Shown here: positions 21,967-35,200 of the stretch, in pieces
How positions within the stretch are numbered: position 1 is the stretch's first letter
How the letters are laid out: every line of letters begins with the position of its first letter
NCBI GenBank assembly: GCA_020081605.1
Contig: JAHREC010000062.1
Span: 2,914,001 to 2,978,000 of the forward strand
Direction of reading: 5' to 3'
From: Albifimbria verrucaria
Taxonomy: Eukaryota > Ascomycota > Sordariomycetes > Hypocreales > Stachybotryaceae
DNA: 64,000 nt
Translations under genes and position numbers: made by a program
The notes under the pieces: generated by a model
What the model was told of the DNA's origin: nothing
Databases searched by the model: none
What the model saw: the letters and a program-made list of their open reading frames with translations, nothing else

Positions 21967-24208
21967 ATGCGTCTACGGGTGTTTATATTTTCTTTGGCCA
22001 TAGGCTCGGTCGCGGCCACCACTTCGACCAAGGAGTATGACTACGTGATCGTGGGCTCTGGACCGGGTGGGGTTCCCTCGCGTGAGTCGTTCGCAATCAC
22101 TAGCTTGTGGCATATAGATGATAGACTGACATAGTCAAAGAGCGAATTTGGCCACAAGCGGCTACTCGGTGTTCTTGATAGAAGCTGGCGGAGATGGCTC
22201 AAAGGATATCCTCGAAATGATCCCACTTATGTAAGTGAACTAGTTGAGTCGGCTCTGTCATAACATCTAACATCGAGACCAGGTCTCCTAGAGCAGCCGA
22301 GGCACCTGGACACTCGTGGCAGTTTTCGTTGAGCATTATCAGGACAAAACTCAAGCCCGCCGCGATCCTAAGTATACATACATGCAGAGTAATGGGTCTT
22401 ACTACTATGGACTGGACCCTCCTGAAGGCGCGACGCCGTAAGTTTCTCACTGTGCTTCCACCGTGATGCTGGATTCATGGAACGAGGACTAATAAGTGTG
22501 GAATTACTAGTGTTGGAATTATGTATCCTCGAGGTGCGACATTGGGCGGCAGTGCGCAGGTCAACGCAATGAACTTCCAGTGGGCGCCCGACAGTGAATG
22601 GGACTACATTGCCGAGCTCACAGGTGACAAATCCTGGGATCACAAACATATGCGTCGACACCTGATGGATCTTGAGAACTGCACGTATGTTCCCAGGGAA
22701 CACCGGGCCACGGTTTCGATGGCTACATTGAGGTAAGAGAGAGTCTGTTCCTTTCAAACAGCTTTTGAACTGTTTTGTTAAATCAACTAACACCAAATAG
22801 TCAAGTATGGGTAGTATCTCTCAGGAGCTACGATCCCCTAACTTGGCAAGTGCCGTACGAGAGATGCTACAACGAGTTGAAGGTATGGGTGTTAGCGGAA
22901 TCGAGGAAATGAACGAACTTCTCCATCGAGATATCAACGGCATTGAGAACGACCGCTATGAGGATGGATTCCTTTACATCACCCCAGGCGCTATATCTCC
23001 ATCAGCAGGCGCCAGGAGTGGTGTTGGTAGTTACATTAACAGGGTCGTTGCCGCTGGCCACCCCTTGACCATTAGCCTCCATTCATTAGCAACCAGAATC
23101 CTCTTTAAGGAACATGGGTATGGCAAGAAGCCTAAAGCAATCGGAGTCGAATATATAGTAGGTGAGGGGCTGTACTCTGCGGATCAACGGTACAATGCTT
23201 CACAAGCTGGCGAGACAAGAACTGTCCGGGCCAAGAAGGAAGTGATCATAAGTGGTGGTGCATTTAACACCCTCAAATCCTGAAGCTTAGTGGTATTGGG
23301 CCACGGAAGGAGTTGGAAGATCTTGAAATTCCTGTTGTTGTTGATCTGCCAGCTGTGGTAAGTCACTGAAACGAGCCCCAATTTCTTGCACTCCTGTCAC
23401 CAAATCTTGGACTAATTGGATTACCTTTGCAGGGCCATTTCATGCAGGACAACTACGAGATGCCTGTCCACATACGCGCGGAACAGCCATGGGTGGTGAA
23501 CAACTCATCTAACCCATGCACTCTAACATTCAACGAGTCGGACCCATGCTTCGTTCTCTGGCAGAGGAATCAGACGGGACCGTACGCTTCCCGTGGTGGA
23601 GCTTTCACTATGATCTGGCGGAGCAGTCAGAGCAAGGACAAAGATGCGGATATTCTGTACTTGCACGGTATCGGAACCGGAGGCATGTCAGGCTTTTATC
23701 CGGGTTACTCTCGAGCGCGTCAATTGTTGCCTCGCGAGTGGACTTCCCCGTTCTGAAAATGCAAACTGGCAACGCAGCAGGCACAGTAACCCTCCGTTCC
23801 AAGGACCCGAGACAGGCACCGGAGATTAATTTCAACTATTTCGCACAGCAGCGCGAGGAAGATCTTCAGGCACTAGCCGAGGCAGTCGAGTTGCTGTTCA
23901 GCTCATTCAATGGAACCGGTGTGCCATACACTGTCCTATCGCCAGATCCCAACGTGGACCTCAAGCAGGCTATCATGGACTTGTCATACAGCCATCACGC
24001 AACTTCCAGTTGCCGCATGGGGCCAGCTGATCATAGAGACTACTGCGTTGACTCCAGGTTCCGGGTTAACGGTGTTGACAATCTGCGAGTTGTTGATGCT
24101 TCAGTTTTGCCCCGGGTTCCTGGTGGAATGCCGAACGGACCCACGTTCACCATTTCGCGAAAGGCTTACGAGGTGATACTCGAAGATAACCACCAGTGTC
24201 GATCCTGA
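21967..24208 (+). CDS. Secreted GMC oxidoreductase (FAD; aryl-alcohol/choline type)
   Basis: Six exons: 21967-22081, 22141-22230, 22283-22437, 22511-22732, 22801-23357, 23433-24208; 639 residues after five one-base corrections. A signal peptide (MRLRVFIFSLAIGSVAA) leads into the FAD-binding start YDYVIVGSGPGGG. GMC signature 1 is PRGATLGGSAQVNAMNF; signature 2 lies in ISGGAFNTPQILKLSGIGP. The C-terminal catalytic region has YSHHATSSCRMG and GMPNGPTFTISRKAYEVI. Breaks: GGGG at about 22070, TTTT near 22325, CCC near 22692, CCC near 23274, and one near 23718. Oxidises a primary alcohol with release of H2O2 or electron transfer; the substrate cannot be told. Asn-rich glycosylation-type sites (NNSSN, FNGTG) fit secretion. 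Confidence 0.88.
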
Positions 24209-24539
24209 AGTGTATTACCTGTCGTTCGATGAAGCTACAGTGGCTGGATAAAGTGTCAGCTCTGGTGTGAACTTGAGAGTCTATTTGGTGAACCATATAG
24301 ATGGTATAAGAGTGGATGGATTTTCTTTCTCGTTTCCCTATCTGTATTTCTTATAGACTTCATTCAAATTTCCATTTTCTTTTACTTCAACTTGTAAATG
24401 TAAGCCACCCAGCTTGTTCCAGGCACATATGCGTCAGATATATCACAATCAGCGACAGTCTAATTCCACACCACGAATAGCTGGTCTCAAGACTTCATCC
24501 ATGCTTCCACTTCGGGCTCATATTCCTGTCGCCATCGAC
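24209..24539. other. Intergenic between convergent GMC and SDR genes
   Basis: Two facing 3' ends; no other feature seen. Confidence 0.45.
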
Positions 24540-25358
24540 TTAGGGGCGGGCGCCCTTGACAATATCGTCAACTCCCCACAACATGCGCTTGCGGTCCATG
24601 TCCTCCGTAACCTCGTTATCTGGACATATCACCCAAAACTGACCCTCTTCCATCTTCTTCTCGAGATATTCCACAACCTGTTCTGGCATCCACTGCGCCG
24701 GGTGCTTCTTGCTTGGATTAGTAGTATCTGCTGTCATACTGGTCCATGTCCACCCTGGTATGAGTAGATGAACACGAACATTGGTGGATCGTAGATCATA
24801 AGATAAGTGCTCCGCGAGGGTCTTCAGAGCAGCCTTTGTTGCATTGTACCCTGGATTGCCTGGAGGATTCGTGATGCCTTGCTTCGAGCCGGTGATAATG
24901 ACCGCGCTATGATCAGACTTCTCTACAAGGGGTAGAAGTATAGAAATCCCGTTAATGACGCCAAAAACATTTACGTCCATCATTTGTCGAAAATTACTGA
25001 TGCTGCTTTCTTGAAATGAAGTATCAAGACCAATACCGGCATTCAGCGCGAGTAAGTCAACTTTTCCTAAGTCAGTGCGTGTTAGTTCAGATGCCGAGGA
25101 TCGTTAATCTTGATTCTCTCTCACCGTTAAAATCCTTCAGTACCTTTGACCTCAGTCCCTTCCAGTCCTCCACATTGGTAACATCCATTTTGTAAGTTTG
25201 TAGCCTCTCTGTTTGAGCCCCTCCAGCTTTGCCTCATGGCGGTCAACGACCAGCACGTTCATCTCGCTCTTCAGGCATCTCCGTACTAGAGCTAAGCCGA
25301 TGCCAGACGCGCCTCCGGTAATGACGGCAGTTCTGCCAGAAGAGAAGACAGTGGCCAT
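24540..25358 (-). CDS. Short-chain dehydrogenase/reductase
   Basis: Exons 25125-25358 and 24540-25066 on the minus strand; 253 residues after one correction. Rossmann cofactor loop TGGASGIG near residue 14, acidic/basic cofactor residues in VVDRHEAKLEGL (Asp after the second strand suggests NAD), NAG motif in LALNAGIG, the catalytic Ser in IITGSKQG and YNATKAAL for Tyr/Lys. The missing base is in the CCCC run near 25217-25225. It lies tail-to-tail with the GMC oxidoreductase and head-on behind the Zn2Cys6 gene, so a shared oxidation pathway is possible but not shown. Confidence 0.85.
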
Positions 25359-25910
25359 TCTGACTGACTTTTGAATGGGGATGACTGAACTGCTTTATTT
25401 GGTTTGTACACAAGGTTGGTGGTATCTGATTGAAGTTCTCCAGAGACAGAAGTCCGCAACGTCAATGCATATGGTTTATATCCTGGTGTCGTATCACTCG
25501 TTGTCCACATAGTGTTCTAACTCTTGATTTCCAAGCAACAGGAAAGAGATTCAACCCGCCCCTCCTTCTCCACCTTGTCCCTCAGATATGACGAAAGCAA
25601 TGATATCCCGAGCCTCCTCAGGCTATGAACAGCCACCGGCTTAGGAGGTGGATCCAAGATATCCATCCGTGCCTATTGATGCTCGATGAATGCTATCAAT
25701 TGATGTTAGGTACACTATCACGGTAATCGGAAAATACCCGTAGCTCCGGTTGCCTCGCATCAATCGGTATATTCGGAGACTTGCCGAAATAGTCGCTGTA
25801 TGTTGAAACAACGGAATACTCAATTTTTCTTTTGTTCGCCTTTGGTTTCACAAAAATCGAGTTCTTACATTGTTCTTTTTCTGACGTATAATCAAGACCT
25901 CAATGTTTCT
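25359..25910. other. Intergenic: SDR promoter and 3' region of the regulator
   Basis: About 550 bp, no ORF of note. Both flanking genes are on the minus strand. Confidence 0.45.
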
Positions 25911-28375
25911 TCATTGAAATTGGTTTGACAATAGGCTATATACATTGTTTGCTGGTTCACCACCGAACGCTTGATACATCAGTTCGTTTGTCAACATGGC
26001 CGGTGTGTTCAGTGCAAGTCCCTCCATAGTATCCTCTGCCTGCGTTGTGCCAGATGTCCAGCCATTAATATTAACATCAGTAGCTGGATTAGTTGACGAT
26101 TGCCGCAAAGGAACTGCAACAGAGGAATCAAAGTTGTGCTGTCCCTGCGCCCTCATCTCCACATCACCAGTTGTTGTTGCGGGGTGCCATGAAGGGAGTA
26201 AACCAATTGATGGCGTCTGGCTTGCTTCGGGATTAGCACCGTTCATGCTGCTTGTTCTGTCTCTTTGACTGGATGCAGCTAACCGGCCAAGGAGCCTTTC
26301 TAAGCCGACCGCGATATGCTTGATCAAGTGACGATCTGATGTAACAGCCGTCTTTAATAGTGTCACGATTTTGGCCAGGAGTCTCGAGACGAAAGCATAC
26401 TCGATATTTAACCCCATGAGGACGGCCCATTTTGTTGTCGCCTTCATAAGAAACACGCTGGCGAAGGCGATCATAGTGTGCACATACAAAGGGGTTCCTA
26501 CTAGCGCTTTGCGTATCCCTCTTCCTCCAAGACCATCGTTAGGATACTGATGGCAGCCGATACGGCTATGTTAGCAAGCTCCTTCCTCTCTGTAGATAGC
26601 TTGCCATGTGAGATCGATAATCCCTCACAGCGAGCGAGTTAATCTGTAGCTTAGCGAAATAAGAGTACAGCACAACACCTCGGTTGGTAAACTCGCCAAT
26701 ATAGGGGCTAGGAGGTTGCCGTGGGTACCACCGTTTGCGCCACTGGTCGATTTGGGAGTTGTAATCGCTCAGGATGTCCAAATCGGACTCTGCAAGCACT
26801 GCTGTTGCAGTATCCATCCCTGTAGAACCGTCCAAGTTAAAACGGCCCTCAGTAACTCCACTTGATTGAGCATCATCGAATTCTGATAAAGAGAATCGGT
26901 GGTATACGGAGGAGAGAATTTGCATCAGGTGAACTTGGCTCAAGATTCGAATGTCGAGGATGTCTGGACTGGGGCCGGCAATGAAGCGCTCAAGTTCGCG
27001 AATCTGAACACTTTCTGATATCATCGGAGGTCGTCCATACGCAATGCTGAAGTGGTGATCACACACATAGAGCATATACCAGAGTCTTGCTCTCAGGAAA
27101 TGGTCTCTGTCACCTTTCAAGGCTCGGGAGAAAGATTGATGGATGTTGAGTTCGGTTGCAATGCGGATGGCGTGTCCAGAGAGCTTCCAAGACACCTCGG
27201 ATAGCCAGAATGCCGCGATACACAATCCTCGTACGTCATCAACTGCGTGATAACGAGAAAACATCGATGATGAAATGAGTGATAGAAACTCTCTGTAGCA
27301 CGAATCGAATGTCGGCGTGGAGTTGGGGAGGTGGAGAGAAGTCACGGTCAGAATCGTCGCTGTGAGTAGCTCAGAAGACCGGCGGACAGATATAAGAGAG
27401 TCGTGTATTTGTTCGAGACCAACCCAAAGGTAGTGATTTAAGGTATTGAGAAATCTATCAAACATCAAATAGTCAGCTTTCAGATGAGACTTTGCTTCTG
27501 TGATTGGTATGGGAAGGTACGTTACATACATCCTGTATAAATCTTCGGCTTCTTCTTCCGATATGATACCTCTCGATATAAAATCGTGAATTTCTCCATT
27601 ATGCCCTGCCACAGCTCTCGTCGTCTTGGCCTTGTTGCTTCGAAGGTTTCGAAGCTTTGTTACCTCGTACAGACTGCCCATGGGCTCTTCTAATGTGACT
27701 GGCTCATTTCCATCATCGTCAACCAATATCTCGGGTGAATTCTCCCGTGTCATTGCCATATTTGTGTTCTCATCTTTTGCCAAAGGCATTATCGTATAAC
27801 TTGATGTGCCATTGTTAATAGCCAATGAGGTGCCGTTGCCTCTTCCATCAATAGAATTCTGCGAGAATGATGGTGAAACCGTATGCGAGACGTGATTTCG
27901 TCGCTCATTGAGCACAGCATCTAGTGTTTTCTTTAGATCTTGAATATCTTGCTGTATCGCATCAATCTTGTCACTGTAGGTAACGCCGGGTTAGAAGTGC
28001 CGCTCCTCTTTCCCTGATTTCGACACTATTAACTCACTGGTTTATCAATATAGGCTCTTCTTTCGAGTCAATGTCTTGGACCTTGGTGGTGTAGGAGAGG
28101 TTGATAATGCAGTCCAGACTTCGCTGCAAACACCGGCGACATTTTCGATCGCCAGGAAACACATTGCAACGGATTTTGAGTTTCCGACATTCGTGGCCTA
28201 TTATTTTGTTAGCTACCATGAAAATTAAACAGCTTTGTTGGGTTGGCTGACAGGCTTTAGGTCGTCTTCCTGCTGTTGGATTTGACCTAGACCCACGGAT
28301 ATGTGATATTGAGTGACGGCCAAATGATTCATTGGAGGTATCTAGAACCTCTGAATTTCCAATTGAGTTGTCCAA
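25911..28375 (-). CDS. Zn2Cys6 transcription factor with fungal_trans domain
   Basis: Exons on the minus strand: 28252-28375, 28038-28197, 25911-27973; 782 residues after two corrections. The zinc cluster reads KAC/HECRKLKIRC then KCRRCLQRSLDCI, and the first intron splits it between Cys1 and Cys2. A dimerisation-type coiled coil follows (IDAIQQDIQDLKKTLDAVL). The middle homology region is clear (FWLSEVSWKLSGHAIRIATE, LWYMLYVCDHHFSIAYGRPP). Breaks by one missing A near 26585 and one missing G near 26515-26525 both lie in the C-terminal third. The C-terminus is a low-complexity Thr/Gln/Asn region. Targets are unknown; neighbours on both sides are oxidoreductases and a hydrolase, so local control is plausible. 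Confidence 0.88.
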
Positions 28376-28453
28376 AACCCTAGATTGTCCCTGTGTATCA
28401 ATTTCGGGGTTTCCATGACATCCATAGCCGGCATGCTACATTAAGACAGGGTG

Positions 28454-28469
28454 CATGATCTGGATCATG
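28454..28469. promoter_or_regulatory. Perfect inverted repeat upstream of the Zn2Cys6 gene
   Basis: CATGATC-TG-GATCATG: 7-bp arms with a 2-bp centre, about 80 bp before the regulator's ATG. It has the symmetry of a dimer-binding site. No binding protein can be named from sequence. Confidence 0.35.
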
Positions 28470-28485
28470 GGAAATCGGCCATCCG

Positions 28486-28501
28486 CCGGGTTTTACTCCG
28501 G
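28486..28501. promoter_or_regulatory. CCGG-N8-CCGG element
   Basis: Two CCGG tetramers spaced by eight bases, 17 bp beyond the first palindrome. Zn2Cys6 dimers commonly bind paired CGG/CCG triplets at fixed spacing, so this could be an autoregulatory site; it could also be chance. Confidence 0.25.
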
Positions 28502-29270
28502 AATGGCTTCTAGTCTAATTATTAATACAATTAAGCGTTTCTTTTGCTAGTGCGGCTTGATTAGGCTCGCCGAACTCCCAATTCTCCGGCTTGTGCTTGT
28601 TTGATTCAAGCATTGGCCCCGAGATAGCACCGAAATATCCTTCGTGCTGTGAGCGAATTAGATACCATGACGTTCTTTTCTAATGGCACCATGACATGTG
28701 GACAGCTTCCCCACTACGACGGTTAGTGGTGAACAAAAAGAAGACAAAAGATCAAGTAAGTCTTAGGTTGCTACACGGAGATGGATTTTCACAAGGTACA
28801 AATTAATGCAAAATTAAAAGAAAACTCTAACAAAGTGATTGTGGTCTAGTGCTGTGCTTACAGGAGTGGCAACCATTCGCGTTCATTTCTCTTGAGATTG
28901 TGCTTGAATCTTTTTACAAGTTCGCCTAAAAGATTTGTTGAAGAATGGGAGATAAGACATCGCTTATTGCTTGCAAAGCGAAGTTGGTTTAAACTACTCT
29001 CAATGTAAAGCTTCATCTCTATTGTTCGATTCTTCTCCATGAAGACGCCTCTAGTTGTCTGCGCCTAACTACGATATACGCCTCGTTAACATATAATTCA
29101 TGACAAAATACTCGAGGCCTTCTTCAAGCTCCATAACCCAAGCCTTAAAGAGCGAATGCCAGCTAGCATACTCTCACCAATAAGTTAAAACATGGCGCAG
29201 GTGGAAATGAAAGTCACTGGCCTAATGGGCTTGTAAAACCGCCGTTCCTGGTGTGCCAGATGATCCAGCC

Positions 29271-32200
29271 TCAACGCAGAGATATTATCCTCTCTGGTAG
29301 ACCCAGTTCCCCAGCTTCGCCCTTCATAAGCCCGTGAATATAGCACTCTCCTACGAGTAAATAGGAGCCTTCCAATGCCATGTCTCTTCTCAGAAGAAAC
29401 GGAACTACACCTCCATCAATGATAGAAACGATGTCTCCTTTGTCAGCCCCTGGAGGACGATACCGACAAACTGTCTTTTGGTAGTCACACATCTCCAACC
29501 TGTCAAGGATTCTTGGAGAGCAAGGTAATATTTCTGGCCTTGTTCCCAAAGAGAACCCTTCATATCATTGCTGTCCAAGTTCTCTTCACCCGAAACTCGT
29601 TGTGTTACTGTTTCCTTGCTGGTCGTGGTATTGGCACTCTTTGTGGCCAAGTACATACGCAAAGCTGTATAAGAATCCTTCATCTCAGCTTCTTCCTGCT
29701 GGCATCGTGGCGATCCAGCGATAGGGATTTTCCATTTAAGGTCTTCCCCGAGTTGGGAAGATGAGGAGCAAACCATGTTGTCGACTTCGCTCAAGTATGA
29801 GTCTAACTCTTCTGCCGTGTTTGACGACTTGCTGATTATCATTATCTCATCGACCTCTATGCCGTACAGGCGCAACTCTGAACTATTCTTTGTCGATGTA
29901 TCTTCAAACCGAGGCTGAGTATGCCTGGAGGCAGCGTAAGGTATCTTTGATAATGACAACATGCGCAAGCTATTCGGTTTCATAATTGTCCAATCTGGAA
30001 TCCAAGATGGCCAAGACTTTGTTCTGCGAGAGCCAACCCCGCCCTGTGAAGTAACTCTATGGCTTTCCCTTGGTGGATAAAGGCCCAGGCATAACTTGAC
30101 ACTACCACATCAAAGCTGAGATCGTAATCCAGAACGAACTCCGTGTTATTGCCATCAATAGCTAGTCCAAGAAGACAGAAAAACCGATCATGGTCGATTA
30201 AAGATTTGAAGTCCCGGAAATCCTCAAGCAGCTCGAGGAGGGGACGGCGATCGTGCCTAGCTTCTCTCTCACGTAGTTTGGCCAGAGTCGAGAATCGTCT
30301 CCATTTCTGCTGAGCCAATTCAAACGGCTGTTCCAGTAGATCCTGTGACTCGCGTGTAATGATGTCAATAGTGGTGAGAAGGTCATTCCAGTCTATCATC
30401 CACTTGCCACACACTACCCTGACGCTGGTAGCGACAACTACCTCTTGAATGATCCACGCTCTCTTAAACCATGGTCTTTCAAAGAGAGCACCTATCTCGA
30501 ACCAAATTGGATCATTTTGTGGTGGCATGTGACTCTTTTTCCAGCTTTTAGGGACCATTGGGAGATCTTTAGGCCATTCTTCTCCCACCATGGCTAGAAC
30601 GTCATGCACACGGATTTGCATCAACGTTTCCATGGCACGGTCGCCATTGCTGTCGCTTCCAAGACAGACTACCACACAGGTCGCGCGTTGAAAGACTTGT
30701 GGCAAAAGTCGAATCTGCTCAGCTTTTTCCTTATTGTCATTCTGGTTGATGCAAACCCCGTCAGCCCAAAAAACCATGGGTTGCTTCTCGTGTCTTAGAC
30801 ATCGCAGTGCAGCATCCAGAGAGGCTGTGATTTTGATGTCACCGTCAGGAGTCCACAATTTGTGCGATAACTCAGAGCTTCCCCATGCGTAAGAAATTGC
30901 TTGGAAGCTGTTTGCAAGAAGAAGAGGGAGCGATAAACAACAGCTTGTAATTGAGTCTCTCCACATCCAGGATGGAGCATGAGGAGTCGGATGTCGCCTT
31001 TGTTCAAGGTTTCATAAGAGAATTCTGAGCGAGTTTCAGCATTAATTGTTGCAATTGTAATTGATACGGGTTTGGTCGATAAGTTAGAACTGGGTTGAGC
31101 TGAATGCAGAGACATGTTGGAAAGATGCCCGTGAGCGTTTGCAAGATTGTGGCTAGCCGGGTATCCCGAATTTGACCATGAATGGCTATCAGTGTCCAGT
31201 CCACCGTGGGTCATGCCGAAATTATGTTGTAACGTTGCTGGGAGTTGATAGTTATTTGGCAAGTCGAGCTGGCTAGATATGTATGGTGGGAGATTTGATT
31301 GCACTGCATACAAGGCTTGCATTTGCTGATACATTAGGGCATCTTGCCAAGGATGGGTGAACTGGTGTGCTCCTTCATTGTTAAATGATTGGTTCTGACA
31401 ATTCCATGCTGATTGTAGTGGTGCATGGAAACCGAAATCCGAATGTTGAGGCAAGTGATGCCCTGCACTGCCTGGCGAGCTGATAGGTGTATTGTAGAAG
31501 TCTGCTGACGGCGAAGAGCTCGAAGCACCTGGAGAGTGACTAGAAATCTGAGGAACTGATAGCGATGGCGGTGACTGAGGTAGGCGTAATGTGTGATCCC
31601 TAGCAAAGCTTGAAGTTGAGTTTGCCGGTGCTCCATGACTGTCATGACTAGTATCTAGGATAGTAGCCGTGAATGTCCAATTATCTTGTAGCGAAAATCT
31701 CTCCGAGGTGAAAAGACGCCAGGGATCAACGAAGAAATCGAATCTAGGAGTAGTAAAAACGTCTGAGATGCGCACCAGGATGTGGATGTTCTCCTGCTTC
31801 CATTTCCCATCTTGCGGTTGATCTGTTCGGAACCTGCGCATCTGTACCAAAAGTTTCAAGAGGTTAACAATTGCTATGAATAATTCTATCAATCGTCCAT
31901 ATTGGCCACTTACTCTTAGAAATTGCTGGGTGGTCCAAGAGAAATCCGACTTTGCGCCTCCAGACGATACCGCAAGATCAAGGTGGTAAGTTGGATCGCT
32001 TGCTGTCCAGGCCCAGCCTTTTGCTTCCTCGAAGCCATTTTCGGCCAGGAAACCCGACAGCTTTCGGCTCGCTTCACGGCTGTGAACAGTGAAAGTAGCA
32101 TAGGATGCCATGGGCTCTGAGAATTTTGAGAAGCCGGCTTTGTAACGTTGAGGGCTGGTCCAATGTTCATCCGGTTTATAAGAATCGCCCAGTTCTCGCT

Positions 32201-35200
32201 GCAGAAACCTCGATGTCTATAAATATAATTCATCCCATCTCAATATTAATCTTGCTAACTATTGAGCTGCTGATTTGTAAGGACTTACCAGGACTTCTGC
32301 TATGTATTTCTCGTGGGCCGGCTCCATTCGCAGCACTGTTCGATAGTCTGATGCTGGGTCACCAGAACTATTTCGGAATAGAATTCTTTCTGACCACTTG
32401 AAATATTGCAATGGAAGTCTTCTATCTTCTTTCTCGAAACTGTCTTCGAGATTCCCCGGAATATGCTTAAATTTTGACTCGAGTTTGGCTGTAGGTGAAT
32501 CTTCGTCTTCATCCTCGTCGTCAGACGCTCTTGTATCCAAGAACTCATCACGCCAGAGCGCAGCAAGTCCAGTAACAGCACCTAGTACCTTTTGTGTTAT
32601 TTAATCAGATCAAATTAAAATTCAAATATGCTTCATACCGTTTGTGGAGGAGTCAAGGACATGGACTCCTTCCCTTACGAAGGCGCTCGATAGCCGGTCT
32701 CGGTTATGCTCGCACAATGCGAAGTGAACTAAATAGCGGTGAGACGAGTCAATGATCCCATAACGATCACATATTTCATTTGCGAGCTCTGGAGGAGGCA
32801 GAGGTTCCGAGATGTGATCTCTCGTTATGAATATTTGCAGTCTGCCGTTGGACTCTGAGACAGATACTCCGCCCTGAACGCCAGTGCCTGAAAAAGAGCG
32901 ACCGCCATATTTAAACGTATATTTCTGCAGGATCTCAGTAGCAGTGTATACTTCGACACGGAAGAGCTCTTTGACTAGAGCGTCTCGCTGCGGTCGCTGT
33001 TTTGGTATCAAGCTATTGAATTGCACATATTAGCATGAAGATCTCACAAGATAAAGACCAGAGATACGAATTATCCTCAATGTGTATTCGTGAGACGTAC
33101 GCGGTAATGAACTCTGCTTTCCGCCGCAAAGATACGGTATACGCTTTATGCACTTTCGGCTTTCCCAACACTTGTGATTCGAACTTCACAATTTTAGACA
33201 AATACCGCGACTCAAGGCCCAGGGCCTTCAGAAATGTCTCTATGGACTGAAGGTCTTGAGGCCAGAAGGCAAGTAGATTGACATGACCACAAAAGCTATC
33301 GCGTAAATGATGGCGATCGGCGATAAACCAGGGTGGGAACGCAGGATTGAGAGGTGCAAGTGAGTGATACTCTTTATCATCATACTCCGTTAGAATAGGA
33401 AAGACGGCGACCCATGTGTTCAACTTCGTAACGATGTCGCTGAAGTTTTCGGTACTCTGAGTTTGCATGGCCTGATCCATCTTGACAAATGACTTCAGAA
33501 TATCTGCGAGGCTTGCTTGATCTGAGATTGCGTTAAAAGCCTGAATCAAACGCTTTATATCGTCTGTTTTAAAACCGAGGACATTTCGAAACAACGTGGC
33601 ACTGCCCTGATACTCAGCAACAATATCCAAGTTCTTTTCTAGGCATTCTTTGGCGTCGATCCAGCGCATCTGCGGACCATCGTCATCGGACGACCCGAGA
33701 GACGTGTAAAGCAGGCGCTGATTCATAAATGCTTTCCTATGGTCGATTATGTTAGTTAGGATGAAGACCACCTTCAGGAAAGTTGCTAGTACCGTATCTC
33801 ATCTTTATTATCCAAAAATCAGCTTGGATTCGCTCATATATATAGGCAACAGTTGCCTTTGGTGGACTGATGATGGATTTCCTCAACTCCTGAAGGCATC
33901 GAAAATAGTAGTCTATGTTTCGATACACCGAGACTCCAAAAACTCAAGCACCTTCCACCCCTGATCCGAAGGATTAGGTATATCCAAGATCGGTAATTCA
34001 GGTACAGCATCCATAGTCCTGTCGAGCAGTGGAAGAAGTGTATCTCGCAGGCGGTGGAAGGATGGTGTCTTTGCACCTTTGCGTGGATAGCATTTGACTC
34101 GGACAGCCGCGATTTTCTCTTTCACTGGGTTCTCTATGTCTTTGTTCTTCACTAGACGTATGTCCAAGATATATCGCGAATATTTCTGCCAGTTTACTTT
34201 TAACAGTTCCAGAATATCAGACGAATCGCAAGCCTTGAGCAAAGAGTTGAATTCGTCAGAAAGATCGAAGGTATCTTCCTTTGACTTGCCAGGAGCTTTT
34301 GTGCAGATTCTGGGCAGATTCGACGGCTGGATACCGAAGCTTCGCTGCATCCACTTACGCCAGGTACGCCCTGCTGGCCCGTGAGATGGGAAAGCTTCTG
34401 CATATACATCATGGAGGAGATCGTAGTTGCGTTCTATATGCTCGCTAATTCGATCTTCAAAAGACCTAACTTTGACGGTGCTTTGCATATACAGCAACGA
34501 CCCTTTGACTCGCTTGTCATCTGCTGTGACAAACCAGAGATCTATGCCACGTGGGACTTCAAATGAGGCATTGAACATATATGTAACATGTTCCACAAGC
34601 TGGCTATGTTTCAACCGTGCCGGCTTGAATGAGCTCTTTTGGTGCATCCCAATGATGATACGGCACACTTCAGCAGCATCCGGACGTGGTTTAACGCCAA
34701 GCTGAACGAATAAGTTGCGCCTGAAGTGGTCCTTTTCGATGTTTCTATCAACAGTGTGTATAGGAACTGTCTCCGGGATACTAATGCCGGATGCTTGATT
34801 GAAATAGATAGGTCCCGCATTTGCGGACACCCACTCCCCGTTAGATAAAGGGATGATATTTAAATCTTTGATAATATCTGAATCGCCTTTTTCATTCCAT
34901 AGAGATAGTAGCGTCTGAGCAAGTTGGGAATGCCATTCAGGGTGCTTCCGACGAAAGCCTTGGCGGTCATTAGAGATCATCTGCTTCAAATCTCGAAGGA
35001 AGTCGTCAGCATCCATGGTTCGAACACCAATAATGGACAATAATGAAGACACCCAATCAGGGTACTTTGCCGAAAGATAAGAGTCCAAGGTGCTGGAGGA
35101 TAAAGTAAAAGGTACCCCATCATTTGAACAGTAGGTACGTGGGACACGGGTAAGGGTTGCAGGCGAAATCATTTTGCGAGAACATCCTTCCAGTATCCGC

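Larger units (their letters stand above)
28376..29270. other. Intergenic: promoter of the Zn2Cys6 gene and 3' region of the HET fusion
   Basis: No gene recognised. Contains two palindromic elements near 28454-28501 (separate entries). The remainder is AT-rich with only short chance ORFs. Confidence 0.45.
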
